From Tetracladium setigerum (Eukaryota > Ascomycota > Leotiomycetes > Helotiales): a stretch of 64,000 bases of DNA. Below, piece by piece: positions 12,601 to 21,334 of this stretch. The notes under the pieces are model-generated. The model saw nothing but the letters and a program-made list of their open reading frames with translations, ran no database searches and was not told where the DNA came from. The position numbers and the translations under genes were made by a program. Numbering within the stretch: position 1 is the stretch's first letter; each line of letters begins with the position of its first letter. The DNA is taken from contig PZJY01000006.1 of NCBI GenBank assembly GCA_031472005.1, positions 992,001-1,056,000 of the forward strand, in the 5' to 3' direction.

Positions 12601-13623
12601 TGTGCCAAGTCTTTCGCTTCTTAAGTACCGGCTCGTATCGTAGGGACTTCCCTGCTCCATGCGAGTCCTGCAGATACGTTTTGTGTATGTAAGGACTTTT
12701 AGGTAAGCATACTGTTTGCAATCTCAGCAGTTTATCAGATCTTAATTTCCTTGTGATATTTCTTCAAGGCCGAAACTGGCCAGGTAAAGATACTACTCTT
12801 TTAGGGAAAGGGAAATTGACGATGTTGACAAGTCCAAGTTTCTAAGTTCAAGCAAGACCCCAGAATGTGTACATCCAAAACAAGTTACCGAGTAGATTAT
12901 TCACCAAACATCAGATGAAGCAACTGTTCTCTCTCACACCCACACACCTTCTCTGTCTCGTCTCTCATCATCGTCACAGTAACAGTTGACACTTGTGACA
13001 TACCATAGCTTCCTGGCACTTCTAGTCTCTCCTTGGGGTAACGTACGATATTTGCATGTGCGGCTGAATAGACTCGCCTTTTACTCGTCGGCGACGACCA
13101 CCTCTTCCATCGTCCAGGATATGGGGTCCAAAGAGAGGCTGACACAGCACAGTCTCCCCTGCGGAGAATTAAAAAAGTGGTCTGAGGTTCGCATAGCAAG
13201 TGCTGCCACCATCAATGTAAACTTTTTATCGGAGTGTTTGTCCTGCTGTAATACCTTGGTGGTAGACAGAAGAATTCTCGTTATATATTGCTCGATTGGG
13301 ATAGTTCAAGTTTATCTGATGGGGGAGTCGCCTTGGTGCATGGAGTGGTGCTTACGGTGCGTTTATGCGTTGACTACTTGACCTTCTAGAAGGTCTTCCC
13401 CGCTGTGTTGGCCCCACTGGAAGGAAGGAAGAACAGAGGAAAGAAACGTTTGTGGTGGCATGCTGCAAGTTTGAAACACTGGAATCTACAGTTGGGATAG
13501 ACAGACAAGTGAAGATGACTTTACTTTTGGTTGATTTTGGCGGATATTGCATGTGCTAAGCACTTCATGGCCCTTTGTGTTATTTCTCTCGCCCACTATC
13601 GTCTTGCAATTAGCTCATAAATC

Positions 13624-14249
13624 CTATATCATTAATGCCCGGATTGGAAACATACCGTCAAGAGCAACCAAGAACCTGCTAACACAGTTATATGCAGCGA
13701 CCTATCAAACAGCACTTTATCAGTTCCTTTTCAAAGCAGCAGAGAAACAACAGAACCTACCGTAGCTGTGACTTCTACAACCTCTTCATCATTGAACACC
13801 TTCCTCAACTGTGCAGAAACCTCATCACTGACTCTAACATTTCGAGTCATTGCATCTGTATACTTCACAACGGCCCACTGCTTCTCAGTCAATCCATCAC
13901 CCTCGTTCCCCTCCAGCACATCCTTCTCCAAAAGCTTCATCCCAGCCTCACTGACCCCTCCAGCCTTTGCCAAAGGAGCGTGATGACTCCACTCATACCA
14001 AGCCTGATTTATGACTGCCACCCTACAGATAGCTATCTCCCTGACATCATCAGACAACGTAGTCTTCGTCCTCACCGCACCGATGAAACTGTTCCATCCA
14101 TCTGCGATAGCCGGCGAATGTAGTAGCGTCAGATCCAATGCTTGTAATGGCCTGGGAGCTCGACGGGCGCGCACCCGTTCGACGATTGCGGCGCCTTCGG
14201 GTGTTTGGAGCGCGGGGGATGTGCTAGGGTCGACGTAGGGAAGACGCAT
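13624..14249 (-). CDS. Carboxymuconolactone decarboxylase / AhpD-like protein (2 exons)
   Basis: Small all-helical enzyme of the CMD/AhpD superfamily. Exon 1 is 14249-13761 and exon 2 is 13701-13624, joined in frame (ATV|AAYNCVSRFLVALD) for 188 aa, the usual size of these fungal proteins. The core reads REIAICRVAVINQAWYEWSH around residues 70-90, with the YEWxHH segment typical of the family. The paired Cys of true AhpD peroxidase (CxxC) is absent; a single Cys sits at AICR. A peroxidase role is therefore not supported, and a decarboxylase or unknown oxidoreductase role fits better. The substrate is unknown. The stop at 13624 assumes the GTATGT just after VALDG is not used as another donor, so the last few residues are uncertain. 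No neighbouring catabolic gene hints at a pathway. Confidence 0.85.
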
Positions 14250-15359
14250 TGCGGCGGGATGGTATGCTGGTGGCTGCTGCTGCTGCTGCTACCGTAGTAG
14301 ATTGTTTTGGGATTGGGTAGGGTGATTGGGATGAATGAGATGGGATGGGTGAATGGTGAATGGTAATTGGTATTGCAATGGAAGCAGCGGTGAAGTAGAA
14401 AATGGGTGTCGAGATGCTCGGGAATATCCGAGGTTATTGGAGGGGCAGCAGACGCGATGTGGAGGAGGGGTCCTTGACTCAGCAGGATTTGATTGCTCTT
14501 AGCTGAGTTATGAAGCTTGGCATGTACCTGCTAGGTTGTGTTTTTGGACTTTGCGGTGAACATTTTGGGTCGGTAGTTCTATGACATACATCCTGCATAC
14601 ATCGTGGATACGGAGTCTATCCTGGTACTTTCAAGAGGATGTATTTTGACTGGTGCGGATGATGGAACATTGGCAAGTCCGCCATTTCACCATCGTCAAG
14701 ATATCGAGTACCAGGGTACTTCATTCTCAATTTGACGGAATCCAGTATCCATATCTCTATTTCCCGTCTAGAGTCAAGAGTCTAGACGAACGAGGATGTG
14801 AATCCTTTCTCCACCCGGAGACCGATTCCTTCTAGAAGACCACTCCATGCTGCATGGAAGCTTCCTAAAATATACAGTGAAGGATTTCTCGAATAGCTTC
14901 ACTTCAGCCAGCATCGAAGAATCTTGACGTTGATGTATTTGTCAGGACTTTAAACCCCGTTTCTGATCGCCCGGGATTCAACTCAATCTACTTCTCGGCC
15001 CTTTCTGCAGAATGACAGGAATTTCATGTGAAGATCTGGAGGTATCCATTCTCATGCTCAGCCATTGCTCGAAACATTCCCACTCTAACCTGTCAGTAGG
15101 CTCAATGAAACGAACAAGTGACAGTTCCAAAGGAGCTAATAGGATACACCTTGGGATTTCTTGCTGAAAAGCATCAGGAATGCGGTTCGGGGTTGCCTTC
15201 ATGTCTCCACAGTTTGTGATTCTCGTCTTGAATGAAAACAGAAGTAGAGCGGAGAATTTTCCGACGAGAAATAATGAAGCAGAGTCAGAGAGAACTCTTG
15301 GTCGGGAAAATGAGCAGGGATGAGCAAGATATGTTGCTCTTCGGACGAGACTGAACGAC
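14250..15359. other. Intergenic region upstream of the CMD-like gene
   Basis: Begins with a (CTG)n run at 14273-14290, about 25 bases before the CMD-like ATG on its coding strand, so in its leader or promoter. Beyond that I see no gene, only short frames without recognisable similarity. Confidence 0.45.
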
Positions 15360-15915
15360 GAGTCGGGCGCGATTGCGAAAAAGGTTCAGACTATCACGAG
15401 CTCAGTACTCTCGAGTTGAGGTCGACCTAGGAGCCAGCAACTAGTAATTCTGGTCAAACCTGTTGATGAACGCTTCCTAGTTCCCTTAAAAAGATCATGA
15501 GGATGAACAAAGAGTCGAGTGCGATTAAAGGGCTGACTATCAGAAGCTACGTGTCCTCGAGTTCGGCTTGACTAGGAAAAAGGCAACTAAAGCTTCTAGT
15601 CCACCCTGCGGATGAATCCTTCATCGGTCCCTCCGAAACTTAAGGACAATGACCTCCAAATCGAAGAAAAGTCTAAGTTTCAAGACCTACACATCCAAGA
15701 GTTGGGGAAAGGCGACTAAAACCTCGTGCCAAACCCGCTGATGAATGCTTCCTCAGTAACTAATGAGAACGAGCTACGAGATCACAAAAAGTTTGGCTGA
15801 CAGGACTTCACATTCTGTAGTTGGGCTCCATCAGGGAAACGCCAACTAGAACTTCGAGTCAAACCACGGCAGGATGATGAACGCTTCCTCGGACCTCCGG
15901 AGAAGACATAGTGAT
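15360..15915. repeat. Degenerate tandem repeat, four units of ~130-150 bp
   Basis: Four diverged head-to-tail units start near 15360, 15512, 15658 and 15778. Each ends with a recognisable block GATGAAYSCTTCMTCRG; its GATGAA begins at 15465, 15611, 15740 and 15876, spacings of 146, 129 and 136. Within each unit the order is conserved: an ATCGA/GTCGAGTGCGATT-like start, then GACTATCA-like, CTCGAGTT-like, GRRAAMGGCAACTA-like and the terminal block. Substitutions and small indels separate the copies, so the array is old. No open frame runs through it. A weak fifth fragment may lie near 16093-16120. The origin is unknown. Confidence 0.7.
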
Positions 15916-16959
15916 CTTGCGTAGCTGCGACATAGCTGCCGTTGGGAAGAGAAGGATTTTGGGCCTGTTGAGGAAGTCTGAAGAAGCCCACGAAAGAATA
16001 TGCTGCTCGGTTATGAGCAATTTCACTCTGCTGATAGCTCTCATCTAAAGACCATCACAATGAGTTGCCGGAAAACTGGTTTAGTGAGTTACTCCTCGTT
16101 TCCCTCGAAAACTCATGACGCACATTGGTCGATTTGAATCCAATTCTAACATCTGAAATGGAGAATGAGTCTCGCTGCAGTTCCTATGCCATTCAAAGTT
16201 GGTCACTTGGCCCAAAACAAAGGATTGGACATATAGATGGCAAAGATGAGTGACATGTGTTTCAAACATCTATCCTATCATGAGCACAAGGTTTACTGAA
16301 TGAGAGTTTTGGCAATAGAACTCTACACAGGATGGAGGACACGACTAGGTACTGCCTAAACGTCTGAAAAGGTACTACACCAACTTGTGCGTCTTGGTCA
16401 CTGAAGACAATTCTTCCTGACGATTTGTTGGAAAAGACGAGTGGGAGGAAATTATACGTACGTGCCGGCAACAACTTGTTCCCCCTAAAATTGGCCGAAC
16501 ACTACTCGGTTCCGATCAGGTTTGAGTCCCCATTTCCATCAGAAACTTCTGTATGGAGGTTATGAGCAAGAAAAGGCACTCGCCAGTGACCGATATCAAA
16601 TTTCTCACACAGATCAGCTCACATTCAGCTAAGCAACTCAGCGACTACATCTGACAGTTTATGGACTGGTCCCACCTCACATTTTAAGATGCTCAAGATT
16701 TCAAGGAAACAAAAATGATTCGCACCAAAATAGAAAATTAGCGTACACGGTCTAGTGACCACTGTCACTGCCTCTCTACTCTTAAACGCCAACAGCATTC
16801 AGTATACATATTTCCGTACCGTCACACGGCCCAAGCCCCCAGTCCATCCTTAACCTTTCCATCCCCATCCAACGGTATTCACAAATTGTTTTCTAGACGA
16901 GGAGGTGTTCATACTTGTCATTGTGCTCCTCGACTTGACCTGTTAATCGAGTCGACAGT
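15916..16959. other. Intergenic region downstream of VMA3
   Basis: About 1 kb between the tandem repeat and the V-ATPase subunit c stop codon. No recognisable gene. It includes the VMA3 3' UTR at its right end and a possible decayed repeat fragment near 16093-16120. Confidence 0.45.
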
Positions 16960-17775
16960 TTAACATCTAACGTCCAAAGCAGCCTTCGAGTTCATGAGAA
17001 GGGCGACAATTAGACCGTAAAGACCTGAAATCTGTTAGAAAGTTGATTTTGCCTCGAACAAGACGCGACTTACCCAAAACTTCTGCGAAAATGAGAATAA
17101 GAATCATGCCGACGAAGAGACGGGGTTGTTGTGCAGTTCCTCGAACACCAGCGTCACCAACAATGCCAATGGCGAATCCAGCAGCCAGACCGGCCAAACC
17201 GACAGAGAGACCGGCGCCAAGCTGAATGAATCCAGTGTAAAGTGGCAATTGTTGTTTAAGACCATCAGAGATCAAGACGGAAACGACCAGACCGTAAATA
17301 CCAATAATACCAGCCATAATGACGGGGACAATGTCTTTCGAAATTATTAGTGGAGCTTGATACTCAGGAGGGATTTCACCTACTCTTGACGATCAAATCA
17401 GGTCGGAGAACACCCATTGCGCAGATACCGACACCAGACTTTGCGGTTCCGTAAGCGGCTCCGAAGCAAGTGAAGACGATGGCCGAGGTGCAACCCATCG
17501 CACCAAAGAATGGCTAACTGATGTTAGCTTGATATGCCCACCAACTATGATAGCCCTCCGTCGCGCTCGAAATCGCCGGAATCTGTCAATCGAGGGGAAT
17601 ACTAACCGCGTACACCGGGCTATAAGCAAGACATGTTAGCAGATGCTTTGAGGGAAGAAGGAGGGAGGCTGAGATGCTATTTCCATCCGATCGAGGGATG
17701 GATGAAAGCTTATCTCGAGGGAGCTGCTCAGGAGCTCAAAACATACCAGTTAATGTAGCTGTCGAGTTCTGACAT
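16960..17775 (-). CDS. VMA3: V-type H+-ATPase proteolipid subunit c (5 exons, one of 13 nt)
   Basis: Membrane rotor subunit of the vacuolar proton pump. Exons on the minus strand are 17775-17747 (29 nt), 17619-17607 (13 nt), 17513-17384 (130), 17334-17074 (261) and 17024-16960 (65), totalling 498 nt for 165 aa. The protein reads MSELDSYINCPVYAPFFGAMG, then four hydrophobic helices. The proton-carrying Glu of helix 4 is present in LIFAEVLGLYG, preceded by the signature GDAGVRGTAQQPRLF. The last exon adds LYGLIVALLMNSKAALDVRC. All five junctions are GT-AG and keep frame. The 13-nt exon supplies CPVYA across its edges and cannot be skipped without losing frame. It is transcribed divergently from SNU13 across a spacer of about 590 bp. 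Confidence 0.95.
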
Positions 17776-17967
17776 TGTGGCGGGAATCTGAAGCTGATAG
17801 AGCGATTGATGTGATGATCTGGAAGCTTGATGGAGCTTGAGGAGTTGCGATTGAAGGTTGATGGGGATCGTTGACGCTGCTCTGTGATGATGCGGATGCA
17901 AGACGTTGCTGGACAACTGAAGGTTCGCTTTGTGCCTGGCCGTGCAAGTTTTAAGGCATCAATATAC

Positions 17968-17975
17968 CACGTGAC
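17968..17975. promoter_or_regulatory. CACGTGAC E-box in VMA3/SNU13 divergent promoter
   Basis: CACGTGAC, the extended E-box bound by Cbf1-type bHLH proteins in fungi, lies about 195 bases from the VMA3 ATG and about 390 from the SNU13 ATG. The match is seen; binding is inferred. Confidence 0.45.
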
Positions 17976-18262
17976 ATATGTCATCGATTTTTTTAAGTTT
18001 ACAGGTGAGATGGCTCATCGACCAATCACAGTCTGTTATTACCAGTTAACTTGGACAAATCACCGTAACAACCTGACACGGACTAAAAAGTCTGTATTCC
18101 AGTCCAGCTACAAACTTTTTTTCTCGCCAGCTTCGATTCAAGAACTTCCGAACAACAACAACAACCGTGTCGCAAAGCAGATAATATATCAGCACCAGGG
18201 CGAGCCAACGCAAGGAACCCTGCCAGCTTTACAGATATCCTTTTTGTTTCCACACCATCAAT

Positions 18263-18332
18263 GTAAGTCGACTTCGTGCCTTGCAATTCCAAAAGTTGCA
18301 GACACAGAAACTGACATTTCTCTTACCTCTAG
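18263..18332 (+). other. Candidate 5' UTR intron of SNU13
   Basis: A 70-nt GT-AG intron candidate (GTAAGT donor, CTCTAG acceptor) ending 31 bases before the SNU13 ATG. Its donor G is the third base of an upstream ATG (18261-18263) followed at once by TAA, so splicing removes a minimal start-stop element. Leader introns are frequent in fungal RNA-processing and ribosomal genes. Transcript data would be needed to prove it. Confidence 0.55.
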
Positions 18333-18363
18333 ACCTCAACAAGTAACCGACGCCTCCAACAAA

Positions 18364-18810
18364 ATGGCAGACGAACAAAACGGATCTGCAGCCTGGCCTG
18401 TAGCTGATGCCGCTCTTAGTAAGGGCACCAGCAACTTAACTATACTGTGAATAATTGCTAATCGATCTCGTCTCACAGCCCAAGAGATTCTCGACATCGT
18501 CCAACAAGCCTCCCACTACCGCCAACTCAAGAAGGGTGCCAACGAAGCTACCAAGACCCTCAACCGTGGTATTAGCGAAATCATCATCCTCGCTGCAGAC
18601 ACTGCTCCTCTCGCCATTCTCCTCCATCTTCCACTCTTGTGCGAGGACAAGAACGTTCCATACGTCTATGTTCCCAGCAAGACCGCTCTCGGCCGTGCCT
18701 GCGGTGTTTCCCGGGCTGTTATTAGTGCCAGCATTACCACCAACGAAGCATCTGACCTCATGAACCAGATCAGAAGCTTGAAGGACAAGGTCGAGAGACT
18801 CATGATCTAA
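18364..18810 (+). CDS. SNU13: SNU13 / 15.5K snRNP and box C/D snoRNP protein (2 exons)
   Basis: L7Ae-family RNA-binding protein that recognises the kink-turn in U4 snRNA and box C/D snoRNAs, serving both spliceosome and rRNA-processing particles in the nucleus. Exons are 18364-18418 and 18479-18810 (55+332 nt), giving 128 aa, the family size. The junction makes ADAALTQEILDIVQQASHYR. The signature L7Ae segments RGISEIIILAADTAPLAI and KTALGRACGVSRAVI are intact, and the C-terminus ends LKDKVERLMI. The start ATG gives the expected acidic N-terminus MADEQNGSAAWPVADAAL. It is divergent from VMA3, with a probable leader intron just upstream. Confidence 0.96.
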
Positions 18811-19433
18811 GCATACCAATACTTGTATTTGAGATATACATACACAATGGGCTGGAGATTGGGCAGATGGCATTTGGCTACGATGGATATATGGCAGGCT
18901 TGTAGATTAAGTTCTCCGAGTTAATGCCTTGGAATTGAAGTGTGAAACAGAAAGACCTTACTCTTGAAAATGTGATTCTAAAGTTCTCATCTATGCATTT
19001 CCCATTGGGACAAGGTAATCTTCTCCTGTGACATATAAAAGGATCGAATTGCTCTCATATTTTTAACTTGGTATTCTGATGTTTTATCTTGTTGATCTAG
19101 CTTCCCAAAAATAATGTGAATCGAACCAAGCCTTTCAAAACTGGATGACCAGATGAGCATTTGACCACTTCAAATGAAAATCAACAGAGGCCAAAGCGGA
19201 AAGTTGTCAGATCAAATTGTCCCCCTCAACTAAAACTTTTAATGCAATACTTTCCAGACTGTGATTTAAAAAAAAATCCATATCACGGGGTACTTTAGGC
19301 CAAAAGTTTTCTTGGAGGGCATCCAAAATCTCCTCGACCCCTCCACCCCACCATCCGAAAACATACCTACACAACCACAACTCCCAAACCACAAAACTCA
19401 ACCCAAAGTACAACCCCCAATTTAACCATCAAA
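18811..19433. other. Intergenic spacer SNU13-BMT6
   Basis: About 620 bp holding the SNU13 3' UTR and the promoter of the methyltransferase gene. A CA-rich stretch (about 19350-19420) directly precedes the next ATG. No gene seen. Confidence 0.5.
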
Positions 19434-20806
19434 ATGGGTAAAAACAGTCGCTCCTCCAAAATGTACGGCAAAGTGGTCAGCAAAGACCACTCCGAGCGCC
19501 CGGGTTGGAAAGGACCTGGCTTCCAGAAGCCCAAAGAAAAACCTAAACCAAGACCTGTCCCAGCCTCGAAGGCTGAGAAGGGAGAGGACGAAACTGTAGA
19601 GAGTTTGATTCCGGTGGAGTTGCAACAGTTGCTGTTGAATATCTTTAAGGATGTGTTTGAGCAGACGTTAAAGGGAAATGACTTGTTACAGTCGTTGCAG
19701 GATGTGAAAACGGCGCTTTATGAGAGAGATTTTGAGAAGGCTTTTGGAAGGGAGGATTGGAGAGAGGTTTATGCTGTTAGGTGGAGTCCTGTGAGTTTAT
19801 ATCTCTTCATTGTGTATCTTGTTTCTGAAGGTTGATTTTAGGGAATTGGGTAACAGTGCTAATTTAAGGCCTGATTTAGTCAAGAGCTCTAGGTTACCAG
19901 TCAATGCTGGTGGACATTCAAGAGTTCCTGGATGAGCTTCATCCAAATGATAAAACTACACCTTTGAAGGTTGCATGTTTCGGCGGTGGAGCAGCTGAAG
20001 TCATCGCTTTCGGTGGATTGATCAAGTATTTAAGAGACGCAACCGCTTCCTCTTCATCCACAACTACAACCGAAGAAACTGCCAAACCAGTTGAACAACA
20101 ACACACCGAAGACATTACCACAATTACCAACGAACTTCAAACCACCACCATCGCATCAACCCTTGGACTCACAATCAACCTCACCCTCCTCGACATCGCC
20201 CCATGGACATCCGTCGTCCAAAGCCTCCAAACCGGTCTCCTCACTCCACCCACCATCTCCAAATACGCCAGCGCTGCCGTAAAAGCTGCTAACCCTCCAT
20301 CCCTCCTCGTTCCCACCGACATGTCAACCACCTTCCAAACCTCTGACGTCCTCTCCCTAAGCCTCGAACAACTCACCACCTCCTTCGGCAAAGAACCCAT
20401 GCTACTCACACTCCTCTTCACTCTCAACGAACTATACAGCGTTTCCATCTCCAAGACTACAGCGTTCTTGCTTAATTTGACGATGGCGGTGAAGAAGGGT
20501 ACGCTGCTTTTGGTGGTGGATAGTCCGGGGAGTTATTCTGAGACGGCGGTCGGGAGTGGTGGTGCGGGTGAGGGGAAGAAGTATCCGATGAAGTGGCTGC
20601 TGGATCATGTGATGATTGGGAAGCAGAAGAAGAAGGCTGTGGAGGGGGAAGAGGAAGTGGTGGAAGAGGAGGGGGAGAAGGAGGTGGCGGGTTGGGAAAA
20701 GGTCGTGGAGGATGATTCGAGGTGGTGGAGGATTGCGGATAGTTTGAAGTATCCAATTGCGTTGGAGAATATGAGGTATCAGATCCATCTATATAAGAGA
20801 ACATAG
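19434..20806 (+). CDS. BMT6: BMT6-like 25S rRNA (uridine-N3) methyltransferase (2 exons)
   Basis: Putative nucleolar SAM-dependent methyltransferase that modifies a uridine of large-subunit rRNA. Exon 1 (19434-19790) and exon 2 (19880-20806) join as YAVRWSP|SRALGYQSML, giving 427 aa. The basic N-terminus MGKNSRSSKMYGKVVSK suits nucleolar localisation. A Rossmann-type SAM motif VACFGGGAAEVIAFGGL starts exon 2. Further family segments are MLTLLFTLNELYS, GTLLLVVDSPGSYSE, YPMKWLLDH and the C-terminal LKYPIALENMRYQIHLYKR. A low-complexity Thr/Ser/Glu insert (around residues 165-195) and an acidic EEEVVEEEGEKE stretch are lineage-specific loops. The family call rests on these remembered motifs; the exact target uridine is inferred from yeast Bmt6. 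Confidence 0.85.
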
Positions 20807-21334
20807 ATATCATACATGAGCGGGGATCCTTCATTCATAGAAATTTAGAAGAAAAAATCAAAACATTACAAATCAAAGATTCCAATAATGTCCGGAACGA
20901 TGACCGTAGGAGAAGACTGAATCCATGACCAAGCAAACTCACTGAGAACAGCGAGAAGGATCGTTCAAAGAATGCGCAGCAGGAGATCATCTGATCATCT
21001 CTTGTTCAGAGAGAGGATAAGTCACTAAGGTAGGCATGATCAACAAGTGCAGATACAGTAGCAGTAAATAACATCATCATATTCGTCAAACGTAAATATC
21101 ATCAACGGGAGCACAATCATCTCGAGAACATCAAACATGATCATCGTAACCCATCAATCCATAGAATCATATACAAGAAAAAGCCCACCCAGTCATCCAG
21201 TCATCCACATCCCAGCAGCTGGCGAGCTAGGTAGCTACTACACACTTTCCTTTTGCCCCTTTCCCCTTTCTCCATCTCCCCTTCACCAACCGGCCAACCA
21301 ACCAACGCAACACATACAAACAGCCCAACAAAAA
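20807..21334. other. Convergent spacer between BMT6 and F-box-like gene
   Basis: About 530 bp between two converging stop codons, AT-rich with repeated ATCATC words. It contains both 3' UTRs; no gene is seen. Confidence 0.5.

Larger units (their letters stand above)
6600..13623. other. Long gene-poor region upstream of the bZIP gene
   Basis: About 7 kb in which I recognise no protein, tRNA or transposon gene on either strand. All open frames are short and compositionally simple. It holds microsatellites (AAT near 6856, ACT near 8184, TTA at 9616-9653), an 11-base C run (7545-7555), three tandem copies of CATTTTAC (7487-7511), many GTAC palindromic words, and CT-rich leader-like patches (around 9040-9180, 10600-10750 and 11000-11200). 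Fungal regulators often have long upstream regions, so cis-regulatory DNA or non-coding transcripts for the bZIP gene are plausible. That is inference. Confidence 0.5.

Noticed and set aside
16500..16545. GGTTTGAGTCC resembling a tRNA B-box
   Set aside because: No matching A-box, acceptor stem or anticodon arm could be folded around it.
14653..16700. Possible RIP-mutated transposon around the tandem repeat
   Set aside because: I see no AT-rich shift, no terminal repeats and no transposase or reverse-transcriptase remnants in any frame.
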